Position numbers and translations under genes: made by a program. A stretch of DNA of 64,000 nucleotides from contig QEOQ01000455.1 in the NCBI GenBank assembly GCA_010279815.1, positions 196,991 to 260,990 of the forward strand, written 5' to 3'. This document shows positions 33,011-43,948 of this stretch, piece after piece. Source of the DNA: Brachionus plicatilis (taxonomy: Eukaryota > Rotifera > Eurotatoria > Ploima > Brachionidae). The notes under the pieces were generated by a model. The model was not told the DNA's origin, ran no database searches, and saw only the letters and a program-made list of their open reading frames with translations. The number at the start of each line of letters is the position of its first letter. The stretch's first letter is position 1.

Positions 33011-35690
33011 AAAAATCTGAAATAAAATTTTCATTAAACAAAAAAATTATTTTTATTTGCATATTTTTCATATGAAAATACAATATTTTGGTTTTGAAAA
33101 AGCTGGTCAAACTTAATTTAAAATGAAATTAATTAATTAAATTAATTTGAAACTAATTAAAATTTTTTGTGAAATGTTGAATTTAATTTTTGGACAAAAC
33201 GGAGGAAAAATTACGCCTATTTAAAATAAAATTTTTCATTAAAAAAATATTTATCTTAATTTTCGTAAGATATTTACTTTTTAAAAGAGAAAAATATTTT
33301 TTTCCCTTTCTCTTTTTTGCTTTCGAACATTACAAATTTTCTCTGAAGGTATTCTAAAGCATTCGGGCCAAAATTCCTAGAAAAACACAAATTTTTATTG
33401 AAAATATCCCAATCGGCAAACATAATTTGAAGAGATACGCAACTATAAAAATGTTCGGCACTTAAAAACGAAAGGAAAAACGCTTGGTTATTTTAAAAAT
33501 TTTAAATCAAAACATATTTTCAATTAAAACTTATATTAAAAACTATAAATAACATTTTACATAACTAATTGATACACAGTGTAATATCAAATAATCAATT
33601 GTTTTATTTTTTCTCTAATTCCTACGAGGCTTGGATTCTTTTTCTATATTAGAAAATAAATGATAAAATAATATTGAATCTTAAATATTTTTTTTAATTA
33701 ATTTGGTCTATTTATATGATATTTATAGAATAGTAATTGCTTCCTTCATACTCACGAGTCTCGACATGCTACCATGAAATGAAAATAATCAATGCTTTGC
33801 ATCCATTGGCAATAATAATTTGAACTGGAATGGTGTTGGCAGACGCATAGAAGTCCAAAACAAATAAAGAAAGAACCCAAAATTTTCGATTAGACCTAGA
33901 CTTGGACCGACTTAATCATGCCAAATAATTTCCGGTCTCAAATTAATTTGCCTGAATTAATATTTGTGCTAAAACTGATTAAAATTTTCAAGAATTACAA
34001 ACTAATTTCTTTTCAATTTATGGCTAAGTAAACACATTTCGATTTGAAATTTATCAAAATTTATTATCATCGAAGTGATATAAAAGATAAAAATCAATTT
34101 TTTCATACCTCCTGAAAATTTGTATATTCTTCTTGGAAAAATTGAGCTTTTACAGTCGTTTTGGTTAAAAATAGCTCTCTTAAACTTAGTCATGCAATTT
34201 TTTTGAGTGACAAAATAAAGAAAAAATTAAAATTTTCATTTTTTCTATACAAAATTTCTATGAAAAAAATCTATTAGGTAATTGGATATCTTTGAAGTAG
34301 CTTTTTTATTTAAATTGCCCAAATCAGCAAAAGCAGTCAGCTAAGCACTTCAAATTAAAAAATACTTTTCTTTTAAAATTATTTTTCTCATTTATTTTGA
34401 AATTAACACGAATTTAAATTTAAAATTTTCAAAAATTTAATCAGAATGTAAAATTAAAATTTGAATTCGAAGCTGTTAAAGAACTGAATTTAAAGAATTT
34501 AAAGTATTGAAGTTTAAGCATTCCCTCAAAAATATATTTTATTTAGAACCTTTTTATTAAAAAAATATTATTTTATTATAAAATGAACCTTTTGACAATT
34601 AAAAAAAAAACGTAACGCTTTTAAAACCAAAATGCCCATTCAAACTTCTAAACGTTGTCCTATTTTTTAACAGGACAGAATTGAATCTATTATTCTTCAC
34701 CAAAATGGGAAATTTTATTCCAAGTTAACAAATGATCAAAATAATTCTAAATCATTCAGTCCGTTTCTTAACTTTTTCACAATTAAAAATTTGAATAATT
34801 TTGGAAGCTTTTTTCTAATTAAAATAACAAATAAATGGATTCTCATTTCAATACTGAATTTTTTTAAAGAAATTTTATTTTCTGCTAAATTTTAAGAGAA
34901 TAAAGAATTTATCAGAAAATAACTTGTCTCAAAATCTTAATCGTAACCCATTCTATAACAGTTTAAATCAAAATAGATGCCAAAAAATCAAGTGTTTTTA
35001 ATTTTTTTCACAATGCTGTAATTAACCTAAGCTGCTATTGAGGACATATCGGCAAATCGGTGTTTAAGGCGATATTTATTTAATTAAAGTTTAACTCCCA
35101 AGGACAAATTGAAATAAGAATTTAATATACAATTAAATATCTATTTTAAAATTAAGTAAAAATAATATAATAGGTTTATCATTTTTATTTTAAAATAAAT
35201 TTTACTCATTTTTTGATCTTTTACTCAAATCGAATCATTTTGAAGTAATTTGCTTGAAAAATTGGGAAAAAAATTTAAAGTCCAATTTCTGACAATTAAG
35301 TCTTTGGGGTTGTGAATTTCGAAAATAAATTAAACTCAAATTCTTCATTTTTTATTTAACTTTTACTCTCAGAATAAAGAAAAAAATTACATTAAAGGTT
35401 AATATTTAATTTTTAATTTTTTTTAATTTCGAATTTAACTCCACAACTTTGTAATTTATTCCAGAAGAAATTCGAAATTATTCTAAGAATAATAGAAAAC
35501 TTTTGCGCTCATTCTTGGTTTAAAGTCAGGAGCCAAGGTTTATTCTAAAAAAAAATAAAAAAATTATATAACATGGCTTCGATGGTATTAGTTCCATTAA
35601 GAATAAACCCAAATTTTGACAGATGTATCTGATGAACTACTAAAATAGTCGATTTATTTTTTAATCATTTCAATTTTTCGAATCATTTAA
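33011..35690. other. AT-rich stretch without a gene
   Basis: No supportable ORF. A LINE-like tail (TTATTTAATTAAAGTTTAAC then TCCCAAGGACAAATTG, minus orientation) lies at about 35070-35105. The 33720-33930 portion is somewhat richer in G and C but shows no coding pattern. The ORF at 34002-34193 has no recognisable motif. Confidence 0.3.
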
Positions 35691-35700
35691 GTCAAACATT

Positions 35701-36242
35701 GTGCAACATACTTTATTGTACCTTTTTTATCTTGAATAAAACTTTTATTTTCTTTTATTATTAAATCAAATCAATAATCTATTTAAATTAATTTATTTAA
35801 TTGTTTTAAACTCCATGGCGGAGAAGTAAATGTAAAAAAGGAAAACTTTAATTTTAAGTAAAAACGAAAAAAAATAAAATAAATAGGAAAAAAATATATT
35901 AAAGTCAATTGAGGAATTGGTCACAGATCCCATCATCTGATTTGAACATTTCTTTGAGTTGAATTTTGAGTTTGGAAGGATTATTTATGATTGTTGACAA
36001 GAATTTGTGGAGAAGAGCAAGATCAGTTGAAAATGAATTCTTTGAAGTTGCTTCCTCGCACATCGAATTAAAGATAAGAGATGAAAGATGGTTAAATCTG
36101 ATTGAGTTTATGAAAGAAAGCTTTGAGAAGAGTTAAAGTTCTTCAAAGCTAAATATATAAATCTTATTAATGCTATATTTTTAGTCTTTTTTTACATTAG
36201 AAAAATTTTTCTAGGTAAAAAATGTGTAACAAAGTATGCTAC
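35701..36242. mobile_element. Miniature element family GCAACATAC, interrupted by a LINE tail
   Basis: The left end GTGCAACATACTTTATTGTA pairs with the right end AACAAAGTATGCTACAG. It is the same family as 55844-56014 and 18622-18897, with interior AAATCAAATCAATAATC. A minus-strand LINE fragment (35786-36140) occupies most of the middle. Confidence 0.6.
35786..36140 (-). pseudogene. LINE C-terminal fragment with 3' end
   Basis: An open minus-strand frame of about 75 codons: LFSKLSFINSIRFNHLSSLI, EEATSKNSFSTDLALLHKFL, NNPSKLKIQLKEMFKSDDGI and CDQFLN, then a stop near 35910. It matches the C-terminus of the split LINE at 23299-25596 (LFSKLSFIETIRFK). The 3' end is a hairpin-like TTCTCCGCCATGGAG followed by an A/T tail at 35786. 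Only the last quarter of the RT protein is present. Confidence 0.7.
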
Positions 36243-37561
36243 AGTATTTTTTCTAATACTTTTGATTAACTTTAATTTTAGTTTATCAAAAATGAAGAAT
36301 TTTTGATTGAAATTCACAATGCCAAGTCTTTCCTATTTGATTTTATTTTACGAATTAAATTTTAATATAACATCTCAAACATCTCAAAATAAATCACCCT
36401 TGTAAGCTCAAAAGCCCATGATATAATATAATTTTTAATCTAAAAAAATCTAAAACAAAATTTAAAAAAAAAATACTTCATTTTTATTTTAAAAATTTTT
36501 TGCTACATAAATTGAAATTCTTTTATCTAGGCTTTAACTCAAGTTCGTATTTGGTATTAAAACTAAAAATATTTTAATAAAAAAAGAAAAATTTTTTGCA
36601 ATTAATAAATTAAAAAAAAATTATAATTAAATTTAAAATTTACGGATACTTGACTTTTAAGGTACTAAATACGTTTAAAAAAAAGCTATTTTTAAAACTA
36701 ATGACTTTTTCCCCCAATCATTTTTTTAAAACTAACAAACAAACTAAAACATTTTAGAACATTAAATAGGATATTAATCGGCTCAGCTCAAAACTTGCAT
36801 ATTTTCTTGAGAGAATTTTAATTAAATTTTAAATAACTAATTAAATAATACAATTGTACTGAAGTACGTCATTAAAAGACCTAGGATATTAAAATTTCCC
36901 AATTTTGAGATATGATAGAAAAACATTAAGTTATAAAATTAATTAAGGAAATGAGATTTAGTAAATTTTGTTTTATCAGAATAGTTCATGTAAAAAAAGC
37001 TAGTCTCTTCAGTACCAGTTTCTTATCCTGCCAAATAAATCAATTTATAATTTATTTTTATGATTTTCAATTAATTTTTGGCCGAATAAAAGCTGTCTAT
37101 TTGCAATAAGTGGAATTACACAATCGATCTTTTGCAGTCTTTTTTTTTCTAATTTAATCAAAAATAATCTAATTATTTTTTGAAAGAAATTTTAATTTAA
37201 TTAAAGTTTTTTTAACATTCAACTTGACTGAAATACATTTTTGATTTGAAAAAACGCAATGAAATTTAAAAGAATGAAATTTCGGATGCTTTTTAGGTTA
37301 ATTTTATCAATTATAGACAAAAAAGGTAGAGAAAATAACAAAAAACATGAAAAAATGAACTAGGAAATAATCTAGGTTTATGAAATGAAAAATTAACAAT
37401 TGTATTAATTTTTGTCATGGTAACCCTCATCTCCTTTAAAAGTACCATTAATAGGCGAAGGTTCTGCTCTCACACACCGGTTATACCGGTTATACCTTTT
37501 CGTTCAAAAAACTAAAAGGAATTTGAGTATTTTTAATTTTTCTCTTAAATAAAAAATATCC

Positions 37562-37801
37562 ATTCAAGAATTAAATGATGAAATTAATCAGTTTAAAGCA
37601 ATTTTAAATTCAAATAATAATAAATTTATTTTATCATGTGAGAGCACTAAAGAGTTTTGGTAAAGGAATAAGGATTCTTTGCCTAATCTGAGTGAACAAG
37701 CTATGATTTTATTATATATAAATAGCTCGAGTGCTCATATAGAACATTTTTGTAGAGCAAATTTTGAAATTATTAAAGAACTTAATAAAGATCAAGATTA
37801 G
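37562..37801 (+). pseudogene. hAT transposase dimerisation-domain remnant
   Basis: Reads IQELNDEINQFKAILNSN, then STKEFW, a stop, RNKDSLPNLSEQAMILLYIN and SSSAHIEHFCRANFEIIK, ending in TAG. The FW...LPNLSxxAxxLLxINSSSAxIExF pattern is the hATC dimerisation domain of a family different from that at 29374. One internal stop and a missing catalytic domain show it is dead. No TIRs were identified. Short tandem ACCGGTTAT copies lie about 80 bp upstream (37477-37500) and could be subterminal sequence. Confidence 0.55.
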
Positions 37802-39602
37802 TTATTAGGTTTAAATAAACATTGTCTTATAAAGCTTTTTTTTACTTTTTCTTCTTAATTTTGTGATCATATTAGATATTAGATTAGATTTCGAATTTGA
37901 GGTTGAAAACCGCATTTGAAGATAGTGTGCACTATAAGCGATTGAGGTACAGAACAATTTACGGAAATTTTGATTTTGTGTCTTAGTTTTATTGATTTTT
38001 AAATGTCCTTTAAAAAAATAAAAAAAATTTAATACTTTTAGATTGAAAATTATGTGCTACTCAAATGAACAATTGAATTGTATAAATAATTTCAAAAAAA
38101 TAAACTTTAATATTTAATGTAAAAATTGACAAATATTTTTTATTTAAAATTTAAACATAATTTTTTAAAACAATGGGTATTTTGGTATGACTTAGGTCAA
38201 TCGAAAATAAATCACCTCAACAGTGTTTAAATCTTAAATAATAAATTAAAAAAATTTTCTAATAAAATTATCAATTTAATTTGAGAAAATGTCGGCGTTT
38301 GGACTCTTTTTAACAATTATGTCATCTTCTTCTTATCGTACTTTTTTTTTTAGTTTTTTCAAATATTTTTTATTTATTTATTTAAAATTTAAGCCTCATA
38401 GGCAAGTTGAAAAAAAAATCTGACATTAGGTTTCATAAATAATTAATCCATTTAAAATTTTATAAAAATTTTACAGTCTAGATTACATAAAAAAAGGGTA
38501 AAAAGAGAAAAAAATCTAAATAATTAAGAAATTGAAGGCTTAAGTAAAAGATTCAAGTATAGAATATAAAAAAAAGACACAAATTAATCTCTTTTTTATT
38601 TTCATTGAATTTATTTCGGTTAGAAAATTTACACTCGTTTTTATAGATAACGCACAAAAAATTGTACGTCAATCGCTTACAGTGTATTAATTTTGAAAAT
38701 TTTTTTTTCACTTTTGATTTTTCTGCTATTTTGGGATAAATATTTTGGTATAATTATATCCGGAGCTTTGTATAAATGTAAATAAATATAGAAATTTCTT
38801 TCTCAATACATTTTGTTTCCATAAAAATAAAAAATAATCTAAATAATTTCTTAAGTTTCAAAATCCTATTTTAAATAAAAAATACCAATAATTGAGTATA
38901 TAAAAACTCCGCATTTTGCTCGTCTATAATAAAATAATTTTGTACTTTATGGTAAAATTTTTATTTTAAATTTTTTAAATAATTAAAGATTTTTACTGAA
39001 TGTGGTTTTTGATATGTTTATCCAATTTGACAACACATTAATGGGATTTTAGGGTTTTTAGGTGGCCACTCTAATTTTTTTTTTTCAATTTTACCGCTAC
39101 TGTCATTGGATTTTTTAAACAAAAATATTATTTTTTAATTTTCTCATAAATTTATAAGTATTATGAAAATAAATTTTAATTGTGTGGCTTAAAAATGACC
39201 AAGATCAAGACCAAGGCGCCTAATTTCCTGGACTGATCATCATATAAATAATTTAATTAAATGTTTTGAATCATGAAATCAATATCTACACGAAAATATC
39301 CAAATTTTTCATCTAGGATTACATTCCAAATTGTAATTGAGAAAAAATAATATTTATTTCAAAAAAAATTAACAAAAGATATACTTAAGTTAAAGATTTT
39401 CACCAAATTTTAAACACTCTCTTCATAAAAATTAGTCAATTTCTTTTCTATTTGATAAGACTAGTATAATTAAATATTTTATTAGAAAATCCGGATCAGT
39501 TCTTTAGAACAAGTCCAGATCCGGATCCGTCTTGAAGCACTCTAATCCAAGCAAAAATAATCTGTCTTTTAAGCATCACCAAATTTGTAATATAATATAA
39601 AA
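37802..39602. other. AT-rich stretch with one LINE tail
   Basis: At 38371-38412 the minus strand reads CAACTTGCCTATGAGGC, then TTAAATTTTAAATAAATAAA, a LINE-type 3' end. Otherwise no ORF or TIR is supported. A GGATCCGTCTTGAAGC patch near 39520 resembles part of a decayed miniature element. Confidence 0.35.
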
Positions 39603-39781
39603 TATGTAAGTAGTGTTGGTGACTCCGTCTGAAGGACTGGTCTTTTTTTGTTAGAACAACGGTCCAGACCGTCCGTCTTGGACCGGTCTCATACCGGTCT
39701 GACCACAAATATTTTATTCTAATTAGAGAATTATTATTAATTATTTTGTTAAAAATTATTTTATAAACATTTTATAAATTT

Positions 39782-41326
39782 GGCGAACGACTAAACGAGC
39801 AGTTCTCGGATACTGTTTGGCAAGGATTAATATCACGCTTTATTCGTCGCGATGCCTTGCCACCCGTCGTTCCGGTTTTCAACTTTACCAACGGAGGCGA
39901 ACAACTTCGTAACGTGAAGTCAACCTCGGCTGGCCCAGATGGCATCTCAGGAAAGCTACTTTACTCAGCAAGACTCGAATTAGTTTCACCTTTAGTTACC
40001 ATCTTTAACCATTGCGTAAACAAAGGTATTGTCATTGACGAATGGCGACTTGGTAACATCACGCCAATCCCGAAAGTGCAGAATCCAGCTACACCTAGCG
40101 ACATGCGACCAATTGCCATCACTTCGACGCCATGTAAGATCATGGAGCGCATTATCACCAAGCAGATATTGCGCCTTGTTCGTGTAAGGCTTCTCACTAA
40201 CAAGCAATTTGGCTTCTTAACTGGTAGAAGCACCACCGATGCATTGATTATGTTATTAGATGAATGGGGAAAAGCTATAGACAGTGGGGACCAGAAGGTG
40301 ATAGGAATTTTCTTCGACTTCGCCAAGACATTCGACTTAGTTGACCATGAGCGACTCATTATCAAGATCGAGTCTATGCTTCCTCAATGGCTAATCACTT
40401 GGATTGCAACTTGGCTGTCACATCGTAAGCAACGAGTTGTCTACAGAGGTAAGGCAACAAAATGGCGAGATGTACGTGCTGGTGTTATCCAGGGCAGTGT
40501 CCTTGGACCTATCCTATTCCTCCTCTTCATACTCGACATCAATGAGTACCTGCCTTTTGGAGTTGAGTTACTAAAGTACGCCGACGACATCCTAGCTTAC
40601 ATTGTAGGAAACACATTTGGCAACATCCCTCAAGAGATAGTTGATGCCGTTCAACGCTGGTGTGTTGATAATAAGATGCGCTTAAACGTGGGCAAGTGCA
40701 AAGTGATCTTCATTAATCCTCCGCGCGTACTCGGCTCAAGTGTTCCTACTGTTTATCTGCTCGGCCAAATGCTTGAGACAGTCAAGTCCTATAAGTATCT
40801 CGGCTTTCAGCTTTCTGACTCGCTCGACCTCGATCTCCAATGGAGACGTGTACGCTCAATTGTCAGCCCTGTCGAGTTCTTGCTCAAGCAGCTTAAACTC
40901 AATGGCTGGTCTACGCCGATGCTCATTTGTGTATACCGAGCATATTGTCTCAGCCACTTTACGTACAGCGCCGTAATGCTTACTTCAACCTCTGCTGCTG
41001 CTAAGTGTGAGATGAACGCTTTCAACTCCCGTTTATGGCGAATCATTGGAATCGATGTTCAGACTGCAGGCTCCTACAAACTCCTCCCAATCGCCGAGTT
41101 TATAGACCATGTCTGCGAACAAACACTCAATAGAATTCTGGCTGACCCAAACCATCCCATCACGTCATGTCAACCACGCAACCTTCGCTTGAAGGCACGC
41201 TTCCCTTTCCAAACAAGAAAAGCAAACAAGGCTGCTTATCACAACAGCTTCTTACAGAAGTTCCTTCGAAAACTTCGCAACGATTCCAACAGCCAAAATG
41301 CGAGAGCTAGTCTCTATCTTGTTTAA
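39782..41326 (+). CDS. LINE reverse transcriptase (ORF2 C-terminal 514 residues, open)
   Basis: Open from the truncation point to TAA at 41324-41326, with no stop or frameshift. There is no ATG near the start, so it is a fragment of a longer ORF2. RT blocks occur in order: STSAGPDGISGKLL, WRLGNITPIPK, DMRPIAITSTPCKIMERI, KQFGFLTGRSTTDAL, IGIFFDFAKTFDLVDHERL, GVIQGSVLGPILFLLFILDI, catalytic KYADD, MRLNVGKCKVIFI and YKYLGFQLS. The thumb follows with YRAYCLSHFTYS, and a basic C-terminus ends RASLYLV. The APE endonuclease is missing through 5' truncation. Usual LINE GxxQGSxxxP reads GVIQGSVLGP here. The clade is left open within the CR1/Jockey/I-type LINEs. The protein is probably not translated. 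Confidence 0.9.
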   Translation, partial: GERLNEQFSDTVWQGLISRFIRRDALPPVVPVFNFTNGGEQLRNVKSTSAGPDGISGKLLYSARLELVSPLVTIFNHCVNKGIVIDEWRLGNITPIPKVQNPATPSDMRPIAITSTPCKIMERIITKQILRLVRVRLLTNKQFGFLTGRSTTDALIMLLDEWGKAIDSGDQKVIGIFFDFAKTFDLVDHERLIIKIESMLPQWLITWIATWLSHRKQRVVYRGKATKWRDVRAGVIQGSVLGPILFLLFILDINEYLPFGVELLKYADDILAYIVGNTFGNIPQEIVDAVQRWCVDNKMRLNVGKCKVIFINPPRVLGSSVPTVYLLGQMLETVKSYKYLGFQLSDSLDLDLQWRRVRSIVSPVEFLLKQLKLNGWSTPMLICVYRAYCLSHFTYSAVMLTSTSAAAKCEMNAFNSRLWRIIGIDVQTAGSYKLLPIAEFIDHVCEQTLNRILADPNHPITSCQPRNLRLKARFPFQTRKANKAAYHNSFLQKFLRKLRNDSNSQNARASLYLV

Positions 41327-41487
41327 TCATATAACTAGTTTATAATTTATAATTTATATTTTTGTAGCATTTTACGATATGTCTGACAATTCTTACTTTA
41401 TATTTTAATAACAATTATTGTACAATTTGATTTAATTCTCAAATCAATAATTTTTAATCAATAAAACGTTTGAAACTCAAATAATTA
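39782..41487 (+). mobile_element. 5'-truncated LINE with 9-bp TSD
   Basis: Flanked by TATAAATTT at 39773-39781 and 41488-41496. The left boundary falls inside the open reading frame. The 3' UTR of about 160 bp ends ATAAAACGTTTGAAACTC then AAATAATTA, with no long poly-A. Base composition is far richer in G and C than the surroundings, in contrast with the other LINE fragments, suggesting recent arrival or horizontal transfer. Confidence 0.85.
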
Positions 41488-41964
41488 TATAAATTTAATT
41501 TTTTTTTTAACTGAAAAGATTCAGTCATAACAAATATGTTTTTAAAATAGTAAACAAAATAAAAAAACTTAACAGATGGGAGTATAAGTTTTCGACTGGT
41601 AAAAAATGATCAGAGTACGAAGTTTTTTAATTGACGATTTTGTAAATTCAAAAATTTTGCAAAGTTTAAATACAACCAGTTTAAAAAAAAATTTTATTGC
41701 TAACCAAAACATAAATTAAAACTCTTCATAAAAATTATATGGATTGTATTGAGTTTTTGAAAAAAAAATAGTGCAAAATACCCGATCTTATATGAATTTT
41801 TTTTAGTTTATAGAGAAGCTGAGAATATTTTATTCAAATTCTACCAGATATCCAAAACAACAAAGATTTAAAAAATTAATTTCAGACGGTCTCTTAAAGA
41901 CCGTCTGAATTGACCGTCTGTTTAGAAAGACCGGTCCCTCAAACGGCCCAACACTATATGTAAG

Positions 41965-42534
41965 CCAAAATTAATTTTTTAACTAAAATTGAGTTGTTTT
42001 GAGAAGTTATGATCGTTGTAAACATTTGAGCACTATTTTTTATTCAAAATTATAAACTTTTAAAAACACTATTACATATTGTTAAGTGAAAGGATTAGGG
42101 CTTTTTTTTGAAAAAGTTTCTGATTAACCTTAATTTTTAATTTGGGCTAATAATTTTTAATATGTTTTTTTTTTATTTAATCTAAAAGATGTCTTTAATT
42201 TTTTCAACTCGCTAATCAAACAAGTTTATGCTTATTATAAAAAATTATCAAATCTTAATGTTGATCCAAATAACTATGAATGATTCTAAACATTTCACAT
42301 TTAAATGTTTGTTAAATTTTATTAATTTTAATTATTAATTTTAGTATTTGAAAGTCGAAGTTAAAAATTATAAAAACTTTATAATCATTTTAAATCTCCC
42401 CTATCTTAATTTTCATTAGAGGAATTCCTGGAAGAGTGCTGTTCTTAACAGCATTAGGTGTCTCCTCAGTAAGTCCCCCCAAAAATCTCAACTCCGCCAC
42501 GTATCATCTCCTAGCCCAGTTGAAACCTCGAAGG
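41965..42534. other. Spacer between two hAT-ended elements
   Basis: No gene. Bases 42415-42534 are richer in G and C (CTCCTCAGTAAGTCCCCCC and CCCAGTTGAAACCTCG) with no ORF and no relative in the window. They could be the edge of an undetected element or old host sequence. Confidence 0.3.
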
Positions 42535-42709
42535 TAGTGTTGGGCATATTTTTCCCGGCAATAGGGTCCTGGATCGATCCTCAATGGAAAAAGATCAATG
42601 TAAATTTTAAAAAACAATTAAGTTAAATAATTAATATTAGAATTCGATAGTTGAATAGATAAAATAAAAAAGCAGAAAACAAAAAAATTTTTTGGGTTAA
42701 AAAAATTAA

Positions 42710-43828
42710 GAAATTGGCTGCGTTACACATAAATTTCCTAACACACATTTTTTTTATTTTTGCTGCGTTCAACCTATTTTTTTTCCGAACACACATTTTT
42801 TAGAATTTGTGCGTTTTATTCTAAAAAATAGGTGAAAAATAAAAAACAAATTTTTATTGAAAATACTTTTTTTGGACTTTTTAATTAACCTCTATTTAAT
42901 GGAAATTGGACTACAAATAAAAATATTGTTTGTGACAATGCAACCTTTTAATAGCGAATAGCGAAAATTCTAATTATTGATACTAGAAGACCAATTAACT
43001 TTGATGCCTAGTACAATGCTGTCTAAATAATTAAAAATAAATGATCAATTTTGATTTATCTTTTAACTTTGATTTATGTACTGTTGAAAATGACAGAAAA
43101 AAGAAGAAAAAGCGAGTCATGGTCAATTAACAATGTACTGTTCAAATATGCAAAAAATTAAAAATAGATGAGTCTGAACATGCACTGATGAGTTAGTACT
43201 TGCGCCTGATTGTAAAGTTTCGAAAAACGAACAAAGAATCAAAAAGTTTCTTTTGGTTTTAATTGTTGATGAGTCAAAAATCAATAAAATCATGAGTACA
43301 TAGGTTTAAAATACAAGAAGAAGATTTGAATGTAGATCTTTCAAATTTATCATTAGAAAATTATTTTATTTATAATCAATTTCTTAAAAATTTAAACAAT
43401 TTTACTTCATTATTTTCTGATGATGGTCTAAAACAACTTAAAGCTTCTTTATTTTCTTATAAGATTAATTTAAAATGTGACATTTGTAATGAATACTTTA
43501 ATTTGAAGGAATATGTTAAAATTTGTTCGATATGTTATAAAAATTTTCATCTTAAATGTTCTGATAGTCTTAAATCGATTAAATTGTGGACTTGTAATTT
43601 TTTTGAAAAATAGCTTACTTTTTTTTTTCAAATTAAGTTACTGATTTTATATTTTTTTTTTATTTTAAATAAAATTTTACCAGAAACTTTCTTTTTTTAC
43701 TTTTCACTCATTTTTTTGAATAAACGCACAAATACTAAAAAATGTGTGTTGAGAAAAAAAATAGGTTGAACGCAAAAAAAAAAAAAAAAAAGTGTGTTAG
43801 GAAATTTGTGTGTAACGCAGCGACTCTC
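42710..43828 (+). mobile_element. PHD-finger TIR element family B, copy 2
   Basis: 1119 bp with the same ends as 1908-2733 (GAAATTGGCTGCGTTACACA at left, CGCAGCGACTCTC at right). Perfect 9-bp duplications AAAAATTAA lie at 42701-42709 and 43829-43837. The inverted ends extend about 120 bp, including AAATTTCCTAACACAC, AACCTATTTTTT and TTTGTGCGTTTTATTC. Its only coding content is the PHD-finger ORF with an upstream decayed part. It is inserted in a hAT-ended miniature element. Confidence 0.9.
43090..43613 (+). pseudogene. PHD-finger protein of TIR element family B
   Basis: An ATG at 43090 opens MTEKRRKSESWSINNVLF. Two frame changes and a stop later, TDELVLAPDCKVSKNEQRIK is readable. The last part is open from about 43308 to TAG (43611-43613; the uninterrupted ORF is 43326-43613, 95 codons). 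It reads SLENYFIYNQFLKNLNN, FTSLFSDDGLKQLKASLF, then a finger: CDIC, ICSIC, NFHLKC and LWTCNFF. The final Cys of the C4HC3 set is Phe here (Cys in the copy at 2422-2523), so this finger is probably broken. The SLFSDDGLKQLKASL segment matches SFFTSDALLMLQNTL of the protein at 5572-6003. The inferred ancestral protein is about 170-180 residues. Confidence 0.65.
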
Positions 43829-43948
43829 AAAAATTAAATTTAATAGAAGAAAATATTTTTTTGAAGTCGAGTCGAGTCGACTAAAATAAAATTCGAGTCG
43901 ACTGGAAAAAAAATTAGTTGACTCTAGTCGATTCCCAACACTACTCAA

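Larger units (their letters stand above)
39611..41956. mobile_element. hAT-type element, 8-bp TSD, hosting a LINE
   Basis: Starts TAGTGTTGG and ends CCAACACTA. Perfect 8-bp copies of TATGTAAG lie at 39603-39610 and 41957-41964. The ends also share GGACTGGTCTTT or GGACCGGTCTTT and many GACCGTC/GACGGTC motifs in the outer 100 bp. Without the LINE (39782-41487) it is about 630 bp and non-coding, so it is a non-autonomous hAT derivative. Confidence 0.85.
42535..43943. mobile_element. hAT-ended miniature element hosting a PHD-finger element
   Basis: Starts TAGTGTTGGG and ends CCCAACACTA. The flanking octamers CTCGAAGG and CTCAAAAG agree at 6 of 8 positions, a decayed TSD. The right part contains repeated GTCGAGTCGACT motifs. 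Excluding the inserted element (42710-43828) and one TSD it is about 280 bp and non-coding. The TIRs beyond the first 10 bp do not match, so the assignment is less sure than for 39611-41956. Confidence 0.55.

Noticed and set aside
39961..41046. Antisense ORFs within the LINE at 39782-41487
   Set aside because: They are shadows of the open RT frame, which carries all RT blocks.
43697..43948. Minus-strand 83-codon ORF
   Set aside because: It spans the right TIR of the PHD-finger element and the hAT end, with no motif.
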